The notes beneath the pieces were generated by a model, which worked only from the letters and a program-made list of their open reading frames with translations, was not told where the DNA came from and did not search any database. 11,557 bases of DNA from Clostridia bacterium (GTDB taxonomy: Bacteria; Bacillota_A; Clostridia; Christensenellales; Aristaeellaceae). Of the stretch, positions 5,955-11,557 are shown one piece after another; position 1 is the stretch's first letter; each line of letters begins with the position of its first letter. The stretch is from assembly GCA_017620455.1 (NCBI GenBank), contig JAFZQK010000017.1:1-11557 (forward strand), written 5' to 3'. The translations under genes and the position numbers were made by a program.

Positions 5955-7858
5955 GCGGAAGGATCCTGTGCTCCACCGGCGCGCTGATCGGACGCCCCAA
6001 CGGGCGGGATTACCGGCTGCTGGAAGGCTGCGGGGAAAAGCTGTGCTGCGACGGCTTTGAATTCATGATGTACGACAGCTGGTATCCCGAACGGGAGCGG
6101 CTGACGCGCTTTCTAAGGGGGCTGGGGCTCAGCTTTCCCGCCATGCACTGTGAAAAGACCGTGGGGGAAAAGCTCTCCTCCGGCGATCAGGGGGAAACCG
6201 CCCGGGCCTTTGCGGATTTCCGGGTGAACTGCGAGATCGCCCGGGAGATCGGCGCGGAAAAAATGGTGCTGCACCTGTGGAACGGCAAGCCCTCCGACAC
6301 GCGCATCGAAAACCATCTGGCGGCCTACGGCAGGCTGAAGGAAGAGGCGGAGCGTCAGGGCGTGATGCTGACGGTGGAAAACGTGGTCTGCACCCAGCGG
6401 GATCCGCTGGCGCATTTCCGGGCGCTGCTGGCATTGGATCCCGGCGCGCGGTTTACCTGGGATACTAAGCTGGCGGCCTTTCACGGGCAGACGGACGCGC
6501 TGTACGATCCGGAAAACCGCTGGCTGTGGGCCCACATCGCGCACATGCACATCAACGATTACGATGGGACCTACGCCGATTGGGGGCATCTGAAAACCCT
6601 GTTCATCGGCCGGGGGAACATCGATTTTGCCAGGCTGTTCGCTTATTTGCCCCAAACGGGCTACGAAGGGGATTTTACCCTGGAAGCCACCGCGTTTCAG
6701 GCGGACGGCTCCATCCGGTGGGAAGATCTGAACGAGAGCATCAGGACCGTCAGGAAATATCTGAAAAAGGACGGGGGAGAGAGCGCCATGGAGAACAAGG
6801 ACGAGATCATCCGCATGCAGAACGAGATCATGCAGGGGCTGCTGCGTCAGCGGATGCAGCTGCTCAGCGAGGATTTGTGGGGCATCCGGCCGGAAAGCAT
6901 GAAAGCGCCGGGAACGGGCGAGGGAAAAAAGCCCGCCGCCGAAAAAGGCGTCTCCGCCCCGGCCGGCGAAAAGAAGGCGAAAGAAAAGGAACAGAAGGAA
7001 GAAGCGCCGCCGGAGAACATTGAGGATCTGAAAAAGGAGCTGCACGATTATATCGGGCTGGACCGGATCAAATCCGAAGTGGACAGCCTGATCAACTGGA
7101 TCGGCATCTGCAGCGCCCGGAAGGAGCACGGCCTGCCCACGCCGGACCTGTCGCTGCATATGGTGTTTTCCGGCAATCCCGGCACGGGCAAAACCATGGT
7201 GGCGCGGCTCATGAGCAGGATTTACAAAAGCCTGGGCGTTTTATCGAAGGGCCATCTGGTGGAGGTGGACCGGTCCGGCCTGGTGGCGGGCTACGTGGGG
7301 CAGACCGCCATCAAGACCGCCGAGGTGATCGAAAAGGCCCTGGGCGGGGTGCTGTTCATTGACGAAGCCTACGCCCTCACCGCCCGCAGGGGCGGCACGG
7401 ATTACGGCCAGGAGGCCGTGGATACCCTGCTCAAGGCCATGGAGGACCACCGGGAGGACCTGGTGGTGATCGTGGCGGGATACACGGAGCTGATGGAGGA
7501 ATTCGTTCATTCCAATCCAGGGCTGGAAAGCCGGTTCAACCGTTTCATGCACTTCCCGGATTACACCGTGGAGGAAATGACGGAAATCTTCAAAATGCGC
7601 TGCGGAAAAAGCGGATACACCCTGGCGGAGGACGCGGAAGAAAAGCTCAAAGAGATCCTGGAAAGGGAAAGCCGGGATATCGCCGGCTTCGGCAACGCCC
7701 GGGGCGTGCGGAACCTGTTCGAGCGCGCCATCGCCGCCCAGGCGGACCGGCTGAGCCGGAGCGGGGCCGAGATCACCCGGGAAACGCTGATGCGCCTGAC
7801 GGAGGAGGATCTTTCGGCCGCGGCGGGAGAAAAGAAGGAGAAGAGGGCGGATGCGTAA
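5951..7858 (+). CDS. Fusion: sugar phosphate isomerase/epimerase-type TIM barrel + CbbX/SpoVK-like AAA+ ATPase
   Basis: One 635-residue open frame joins two normally separate proteins. Residues 1-275 resemble the xylose-isomerase-like TIM barrel (AP_endonuc_2) superfamily, with probable metal ligands Glu143 (TVEN), Asp171 (TWDTK), His200 (HMHIND) and Glu245 (TLEAT), plus the typical GRGNIDF at 220-226. Residues 280-350 are a helical, then Lys/Glu/Ala/Pro-rich linker. Residues 360-620 are a CbbX/SpoVK-type AAA+ domain: pore-loop-like SGLVAGYVGQT (442-452), Walker A GNPGTGKT (408-415), Walker B LFIDEA (468-473), sensor-1 region IVAGYT, arginine-finger region GLESRFNR (524-531) and sensor-2 GNARGVRN (581-588). 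No stop separates them, but Met280 has its own Shine-Dalgarno, so a separate AAA+ product is also possible. It overlaps the ABC-F gene by 4 bp and the next gene by 8 bp. Substrate and partner are unknown. Confidence 0.85.
   Translation: MSGRILCSTGALIGRPNGRDYRLLEGCGEKLCCDGFEFMMYDSWYPERERLTRFLRGLGLSFPAMHCEKTVGEKLSSGDQGETARAFADFRVNCEIAREIGAEKMVLHLWNGKPSDTRIENHLAAYGRLKEEAERQGVMLTVENVVCTQRDPLAHFRALLALDPGARFTWDTKLAAFHGQTDALYDPENRWLWAHIAHMHINDYDGTYADWGHLKTLFIGRGNIDFARLFAYLPQTGYEGDFTLEATAFQADGSIRWEDLNESIRTVRKYLKKDGGESAMENKDEIIRMQNEIMQGLLRQRMQLLSEDLWGIRPESMKAPGTGEGKKPAAEKGVSAPAGEKKAKEKEQKEEAPPENIEDLKKELHDYIGLDRIKSEVDSLINWIGICSARKEHGLPTPDLSLHMVFSGNPGTGKTMVARLMSRIYKSLGVLSKGHLVEVDRSGLVAGYVGQTAIKTAEVIEKALGGVLFIDEAYALTARRGGTDYGQEAVDTLLKAMEDHREDLVVIVAGYTELMEEFVHSNPGLESRFNRFMHFPDYTVEEMTEIFKMRCGKSGYTLAEDAEEKLKEILERESRDIAGFGNARGVRNLFERAIAAQADRLSRSGAEITRETLMRLTEEDLSAAAGEKKEKRADA
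6773..6790 (+). promoter_or_regulatory. Internal ribosome binding site and ATG for the AAA+ half of the fusion
   Basis: GGGGGAGAG (6773-6781) stands about 8 bases before an in-frame ATG (6788-6790) at exactly the boundary between the TIM barrel and the AAA+ region. The spacing is ideal, so a stand-alone 356-residue AAA+ protein may be made besides, or instead of, the full fusion. Sequence evidence only. Confidence 0.55.
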
Positions 7859-8657
7859 GGGATGGAAAAGGCTGATGCCGCTGCTGATGGCGGGGCTGAT
7901 GCTGCTGATGCCGGCATTTGCGGAGGAAGCGGAGATCCACATGAACGGCATCGCCGCGGCGCCTGCCGAGACGCCCGCTGCGGAGCCGGCGCCCGCGCCG
8001 GAAAGCGGGAAAGCGGAAGAAGCATCCGCCCGGGACGCGCTGATCGACGGCTATATCGAAACGGGCCGGCAGGTGTATGAAAAGGCCGGCGGAAAGCTTC
8101 AGCGGGCGCATTACGCCGGGGACATTTACGTGTGCAAGAATTTCACCACCTATGTGTTCGCCCAGAACGCCGAAGGATATCGCCTGGCCGGATACCCCGG
8201 CGTCCGCCTGGCCGTGCCGGCCAATCAGACCGCGGATGACTGCAGGCCTTATCAGTATGGCTACCGGTGGAAGGACGTGAGCGCGGAGGAGGGGAATCCC
8301 TTCGTCGTAGCGGCGCAGTTTCTGTACGATACGGATTTGTCCAAGGCGGAAAATATGGAGCTGGCCCTGGCGCTGATGCGCCAGGTGCAGAAGGGCGATT
8401 ATTTCCAGATGTCGGCGGATTACTATTACGGCAAGGGCGCCCACAGCGCGGTCATGATCGCGGATTACGACCCGGAAACGGATACCGTGCGCTGGATGGA
8501 CAGCAACATGAAGGGCGAAAAGAAGGATGGCATCCGGTACGGCCTGGTGCAGTTCGACGCGGAAAAGCCCATCCGATGGTGGGCGGAGGCGTTCTGCAAG
8601 AAGGGCCGCGGGGCCACCATCTACCGCCTGCGGGACGATATCGTATTCGCGGAATGA
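7851..8657 (+). CDS. Secreted protein with possible papain-like (NlpC/CHAP-like) cysteine peptidase fold
   Basis: A 268-residue exported protein I cannot assign to a named family. Residues 1-24 are a classic signal peptide (MRKGWKR, a hydrophobic core LMPLLMAGLMLLM, then PAFA before EEA). Residues 35-60 are an Ala/Pro/Glu-rich low-complexity linker. The rest looks globular. DIYVCKNFTTYVF (Cys95) resembles the nucleophile helix of CHAP/NlpC/amidase-type papain folds. QKGDYFQMS (180-188) followed by HSAVMIADYD (His198) and RWMDSN (Asp217, Asn219) resembles their Gly-Asp, His and third-residue strands. This reading is an inference; no cell-wall-binding domain is visible. The start has AAGGAG 10 bases upstream and overlaps the end of the AAA+ fusion by 8 bp, so it is probably translationally coupled. 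It is the last gene of the operon and is followed by a strong hairpin. Confidence 0.8.
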   Translation: MRKGWKRLMPLLMAGLMLLMPAFAEEAEIHMNGIAAAPAETPAAEPAPAPESGKAEEASARDALIDGYIETGRQVYEKAGGKLQRAHYAGDIYVCKNFTTYVFAQNAEGYRLAGYPGVRLAVPANQTADDCRPYQYGYRWKDVSAEEGNPFVVAAQFLYDTDLSKAENMELALALMRQVQKGDYFQMSADYYYGKGAHSAVMIADYDPETDTVRWMDSNMKGEKKDGIRYGLVQFDAEKPIRWWAEAFCKKGRGATIYRLRDDIVFAE

Positions 8658-8664
8658 TGCACAC

Positions 8665-8708
8665 AAAGGGGATGTTGCAGAAGCCAATCTGCAACATCCT
8701 CTTTGTTT
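8665..8708 (+). terminator. Long-stem terminator after the ABC-F operon
   Basis: AAAGGGGATGTTGCAGA (8665-8681) pairs over 17 bp, with a single G-U, with 8688-8704 around the loop AGCCAA, and is followed by a GTTT tract. It begins 8 bp after the secreted-protein stop. A/T runs on both sides of the stem would let it act in both directions. The unusually long near-perfect stem could also mark a small repeat element. Confidence 0.8.
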
Positions 8709-8751
8709 ACAGGGATATTGGTTTTCAAAAAAGAACGAGCAACAGTGAATA

Positions 8752-8803
8752 CCGGGAAACCGAAGAATCCCGGGGTGGTTTGGAGGGGCGGCAGCCCCTC
8801 CAA
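8752..8803. repeat. Two intergenic hairpins (CCGGGA/TCCCGG and TTGGAGGGGC/GCCCCTCCAA)
   Basis: CCGGGA (8752-8757) can pair with TCCCGG (8768-8773) around a 10-base loop. Immediately after, TTGGAGGGGC (8780-8789) pairs perfectly over 10 bp with 8794-8803 around the tetraloop GGCA. Neither is followed by a T-tract on either strand, so they are not standard terminators. They sit between convergent genes and may be part of a REP- or MITE-like intergenic element. Confidence 0.6.
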
Positions 8804-8823
8804 TGGAGGATCCATTTGATCGA

Positions 8824-8852
8824 AGGGGCTGTGCAACAGCCCCTAATTTTTT
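8824..8852 (+). terminator. GC-rich hairpin with T-tract at the convergent gene end
   Basis: AGGGGCTGT (8824-8832) pairs with ACAGCCCCT (8836-8844) around GCA and is followed by AATTTTTT, which abuts the topoisomerase stop codon. The T-run is on the plus strand, so it acts best as a second terminator for rightward transcription. On the minus strand, the side used by the topoisomerase gene, the hairpin is followed by TCGATC without a U-tract, so leftward termination is less certain. Confidence 0.7.
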
Positions 8853-11286
8853 ACAGGATCAGATCGGTCACGATGTCGTCCAGCACGGCCATGACGGTGG
8901 GCTTGCCCTTGTCGGAAAGGTCCTGCACGGGAAGCATATCGGACATCATGGGGGTCATCACTCCGCCGTTTTGCAGCACGGTGAAGGCCCGGGACGCGGT
9001 GATCCGAACGGCGGCGGCCAGGTAGGTGCCGGTGGAGCCGGATTTATTGAAGGAGATGCACCGGACGCCCTTGCCGGCCCGGCCCTGGGCGTCGAAGAGG
9101 CCGCCGGGAAGGCGCTTGGCGTAGCCGCGCTCGGTGAATAAAATGATCTGATCGGACACGGAAAGGGGACAGGCCAGGATCACCTCGTCGTCCTCGTCCA
9201 CCTTCATGCCCCGCACCCCGGCGCTGACCCGGCCCATTTCGGGCACGGTGTCCAGGGGGAAGCGGATGCACATGCCCTTGCGGGTGATCATCAGCAGATC
9301 GCTGCCCTCCTCGGCGGGCACCGCGCACAGGAGCCGGTCGTCGCCCTTCAGGTTCAAGGCGGCGAATTTGGATCGCTTCACGTCGTATTCCGCGGCGCTG
9401 GTGCGCTTCACCTGGCCCTGCCTGGTAAAGAACAATAGATCGCCCATGCCCATGAGGCTGCCGGGCATGATGAGCAGCAGCGACACGCATTTTTCATCGG
9501 TTTCCAGCCCTGCCAGCACGCTGCTCAGGGCGCCGCCCCGGTCCTTGGGTTTGGCGGTTTCGTTCAGCGCGCCTACGCTGAGGGGATAGCAGTTGCCCCG
9601 GTCGGTGAAGAAGAAGAGAGTATGATCGGTCTGGGTATGGAACAGATACCGGGCCATGTCGCTTTCGTTCCCGGGCATGTCCATCTTTTCAAAGTTCCGG
9701 GGGCTCATGCGGCGCAGCTGGCCGCCCCGGGTGAGGAACACCACCGCCTCTTCGGGCAGCGGCTCTTCCTCCACGATCACGGGAACGTCGTCCTCTTTCT
9801 CACGGATGATCTGGGTGCGGCGGTCGTCCCCGAACTGGTCGGCGATCTCCCGCAGCTCCTTTTTGATCACGTTCATCAGCTTTTTTTCGCTTTTGAGGAT
9901 GCCCTCCAGGGTGTCGATCAGCTTAAGGATATCGGCGTATTCCCGGCGCAGGGCTTCGATTTCCAGGCCGGTGAGGCGCTGCAGGCGCAGATCCAGGATG
10001 GCCTGGGCCTGCACGTCGGTGAAGCCGAAGCGCTCCATCAGGCGGGCTTTGGCTTCCTTGCCGTTCTTGCTTGCGCGGATCAGGGCAATGACCTCGTCCA
10101 GATTGTCCACTGCGACGATCAGGCCCTCCAGGATGTGGGCCCGGGCCTTCGCCTGTTCCAGCTCGTACCGGGTGCGGCGGGTGACCACGTCCTTCTGATG
10201 GCGGATGAAATGGCCGATCACGGTTTTGAGGCCCATCAGCACGGGCTTGCCCGCCGCGACGGCCACCATGTTGACCCCGAAGGTCACCTGCAGGTCGCTG
10301 TATTTGTAAAGGTAAGCCAGCACCTTCTGGGGGTTGGCTTCTTTTTTGAGCTCGATTACCGCCCGCAGCCCCGACCGGTCGCTTTCGTCCCGGATATCGT
10401 GGATGCAGCCCAGCTGGGCCTTTTTTTCCTCGCTGAGCCGCAGGATCTTTTCCAGCATCTGGGCTTTGGCCACGCCGTAGGGGACTTCCGTGATCACCAG
10501 CAGCGTGCGGCCGGAATTGCCCGGCTCCATCTCCACCCTGGCCCGGAGGGTCAGCTTCCCGCGGCCCGTTTCATAGGCGGCGCGGATCTCCGGCGTGTCC
10601 AGCAGGATGCCGCCGGTGGGGAAATCCGGCCCGGGCAGCACCCGCATGAGCTCGTCCAATGTCACGTTTTCATTGTCGATCTGCATGCAGACCGCTTCCG
10701 TGACTTCCTTGAGGTTATGGGGCGGGATGTTGGTGGCCAGGCCTACGGCGATGCCGCTGGCGCCGTTCACCAGCAAATTGGGGAAGCGGGCGGGCAGAAG
10801 ATCCGGCTCCTTGAGGGTATCGTCGAAATTCAGCCGGAAGGGCACCGTATCCTTTTCGATGTCCCGCAGCATCTGCAGCGCCAGGGGGGCCATGCGGGCC
10901 TCGGTGTACCGCATGGCCGCGGCGCTGTCGCCGTCGATGGAGCCAAAATTGCCGTGGCCGTCCACCATGACCCCCCGCAGGGAATAGGGCTGGGCCATAC
11001 GGGTCAGGGCGTCGTAAACGCTGGTGTCCCCGTGGGGATGGTATTTGCCCAGGCAGTCGCCCACGATGCGGGCGCATTTGCGGTGGGGCTTGTCCGGGGT
11101 GAGGCCCAGTTCGTGCATGGTGAAGAGGATGCGGCGCTGAACGGGCTTCAATCCGTCTTCCACCCGGGGAATGGCGCGCTCCAGGATCACGTATTCCGCG
11201 TAGGGCATCATGGATTGGTGCAGCACGTCCTCCAGGGGCGTCTGGATGATGTCGGGCGTCAGGGGGGCGGGGGGCTGTTTGGGCAT
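8851..11286 (-). CDS. Type IIA DNA topoisomerase subunit A (ParC/GyrA-like)
   Basis: An 811-residue DNA-cleaving subunit of a type II topoisomerase. The N-terminal winged-helix/tower region has KYHPHGDTSVYD (81-92, the quinolone-resistance region) and catalytic Tyr127 in AAMRYTEARM, with Arg126 before it. A coiled-coil gate follows to about 500, then a C-terminal DNA-wrapping beta-pinwheel (510-811) with repeated blades such as FLTRGGQLRRMS and FTRQGQVKRTS. The canonical first-blade GyrA box is absent (EKMDMPGNE at that place); only a degenerate QGRAGKG appears late (734-740). This favours a topoisomerase IV-like (ParC) role over gyrase, although the N-domain reads GyrA-like (VDGHGNFGSIDGD). 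I therefore give no symbol. The partner ATPase subunit is not in view. ATG 11286 is chosen over an upstream TTG because GGAGG ends 8 bases before it. Confidence 0.95.
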   Translation of the reverse strand: MPKQPPAPLTPDIIQTPLEDVLHQSMMPYAEYVILERAIPRVEDGLKPVQRRILFTMHELGLTPDKPHRKCARIVGDCLGKYHPHGDTSVYDALTRMAQPYSLRGVMVDGHGNFGSIDGDSAAAMRYTEARMAPLALQMLRDIEKDTVPFRLNFDDTLKEPDLLPARFPNLLVNGASGIAVGLATNIPPHNLKEVTEAVCMQIDNENVTLDELMRVLPGPDFPTGGILLDTPEIRAAYETGRGKLTLRARVEMEPGNSGRTLLVITEVPYGVAKAQMLEKILRLSEEKKAQLGCIHDIRDESDRSGLRAVIELKKEANPQKVLAYLYKYSDLQVTFGVNMVAVAAGKPVLMGLKTVIGHFIRHQKDVVTRRTRYELEQAKARAHILEGLIVAVDNLDEVIALIRASKNGKEAKARLMERFGFTDVQAQAILDLRLQRLTGLEIEALRREYADILKLIDTLEGILKSEKKLMNVIKKELREIADQFGDDRRTQIIREKEDDVPVIVEEEPLPEEAVVFLTRGGQLRRMSPRNFEKMDMPGNESDMARYLFHTQTDHTLFFFTDRGNCYPLSVGALNETAKPKDRGGALSSVLAGLETDEKCVSLLLIMPGSLMGMGDLLFFTRQGQVKRTSAAEYDVKRSKFAALNLKGDDRLLCAVPAEEGSDLLMITRKGMCIRFPLDTVPEMGRVSAGVRGMKVDEDDEVILACPLSVSDQIILFTERGYAKRLPGGLFDAQGRAGKGVRCISFNKSGSTGTYLAAAVRITASRAFTVLQNGGVMTPMMSDMLPVQDLSDKGKPTVMAVLDDIVTDLIL

Positions 11287-11294
11287 GGCTGATT

Positions 11295-11299
11295 CCTCC
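11295..11299 (-). promoter_or_regulatory. Ribosome binding site of the topoisomerase gene
   Basis: Minus-strand GGAGG followed by AATCAGCC and ATG (11286). An alternative TTG at 11301 would overlap this Shine-Dalgarno and add MEESA; the spacing supports the ATG. Confidence 0.8.
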
Positions 11300-11326
11300 A
11301 AAGGAACGAGAATGAGGGGAAAACGA

Positions 11327-11361
11327 GAGTGAGGAGTGAGGAGTGTTTAGTGTGGAGTTAT
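11327..11361. repeat. Degenerate 7-bp tandem repeat
   Basis: Five consecutive heptads: GAGTGAG, GAGTGAG, GAGTGTT, TAGTGTG and GAGTTAT. The first two are identical and the rest diverge. They lie in the 96-bp spacer between the truncated zinc-ribbon gene and the topoisomerase gene. On the minus strand they read as pyrimidine-rich CTCACTC units. No promoter is obvious in this spacer. Confidence 0.65.
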
Positions 11362-11382
11362 TAGAAGGTTGATTTGGAGCGG

Positions 11383-11557
11383 TCAGCGCGCGGGGGTGAG
11401 CGGCGATCCGCAGTAGCGGCACACGCCGCCCTGATCGGCCACGGCGGTTTTGGCGCCGCAGCCGGGGCAGCAGGCCACACGCCAGGCGGGGGAGGCGGGA
11501 TCGGCGCCGTAAAACTGCATGCGCTGCTGCTGATGATCAATGAAGCCGCTGAAGTAG
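11383..11557 (-). CDS. C-terminal fragment of a zinc-ribbon protein; 5' end beyond the window
   Basis: An open minus-strand frame enters at the right edge and ends at TGA (11383-11385), giving about 57 residues. It reads FSGFIDHQQQRMQFYGADP, a short linker, then ACCPGCGAKTAV and VCRYCGSPLTPAR at the end. The two CxxC pairs (CPGC and CRYC) about 16 residues apart form a typical C-terminal zinc ribbon. Similar tails occur in several clostridial membrane or Tim44-like proteins, but the rest is missing, so no function is given. It lies upstream of the topoisomerase gene in the same direction and may be co-transcribed with it. Confidence 0.75.
   Translation of the reverse strand, partial: YFSGFIDHQQQRMQFYGADPASPAWRVACCPGCGAKTAVADQGGVCRYCGSPLTPAR

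Noticed and set aside
9622..11292. 556-codon plus-strand frame over the topoisomerase gene
   Set aside because: Shadow composition (His, Gly, Gln, Asp-rich), and it lies over the conserved topoisomerase domains on the other strand.
1..11557. CRISPR arrays, tRNA or rRNA genes, insertion sequences, phage genes
   Set aside because: I saw no regularly spaced direct repeats, cloverleaf-like sequences or transposase, integrase or phage protein motifs on either strand.

Overview
The window looks like a piece of chromosome from a GC-rich anaerobic Clostridia-type Firmicute, perhaps a gut Oscillospiraceae or Christensenellales relative. The lineage is an inference. It rests on strong Shine-Dalgarno sites, a NuoE / HATPase / [2Fe-2S] protein / NuoF cluster typical of bifurcating [FeFe]-hydrogenases, a free-standing SecG, a SpoVK/CbbX-like AAA+ domain and a clostridial ParC/GyrA-like topoisomerase. 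No phage, transposase, CRISPR array, tRNA or rRNA was found.

Layout. (1) 1-1805, minus strand: a compact redox operon read right to left as nuoE, a histidine-kinase-like ATPase, a small thioredoxin-like [2Fe-2S] protein, and the 5' part of nuoF, which runs off the left edge. The nuoF fragment is odd: after about 78 normal residues it continues in frame into a diverged copy of the preceding gene. (2) 1806-2136: an AT-richer divergent promoter region with inverted repeats. (3) 2137-3552, plus strand: a MATE-family efflux transporter. (4) 3598-3959: secG with its own extended -10 promoter and a clear intrinsic terminator. (5) 4029-8657, plus strand: three translationally coupled genes with overlapping stops and starts. 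They encode an ABC-F ATPase, an in-frame fusion of a sugar-phosphate isomerase/epimerase-type TIM barrel to a CbbX/SpoVK-like AAA+ ATPase, and a secreted protein with a possible papain-like Cys/His arrangement. (6) 8658-8850: a gene-free stretch packed with hairpins between convergent genes. (7) 8851-11286, minus strand: a type IIA topoisomerase A subunit of ParC/GyrA type. (8) 11287-11557, minus strand: a heptad-repeat spacer and the C-terminal zinc ribbon of a truncated gene.

How the genes may work together. The left operon supplies the NADH/ferredoxin electron-transfer subunits of a hydrogenase or NADH dehydrogenase-like complex; the catalytic hydrogenase subunit is presumably beyond base 1. 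The 4029-8657 operon links ribosome-associated ABC-F activity, a metal-dependent TIM-barrel enzyme fused to an AAA+ motor, and an exported protein. I know of no described pathway joining these three, so this operon and its fusion protein are the best candidates for something new. The chimeric nuoF is the other strong anomaly, but misassembly near the window edge must be excluded first.
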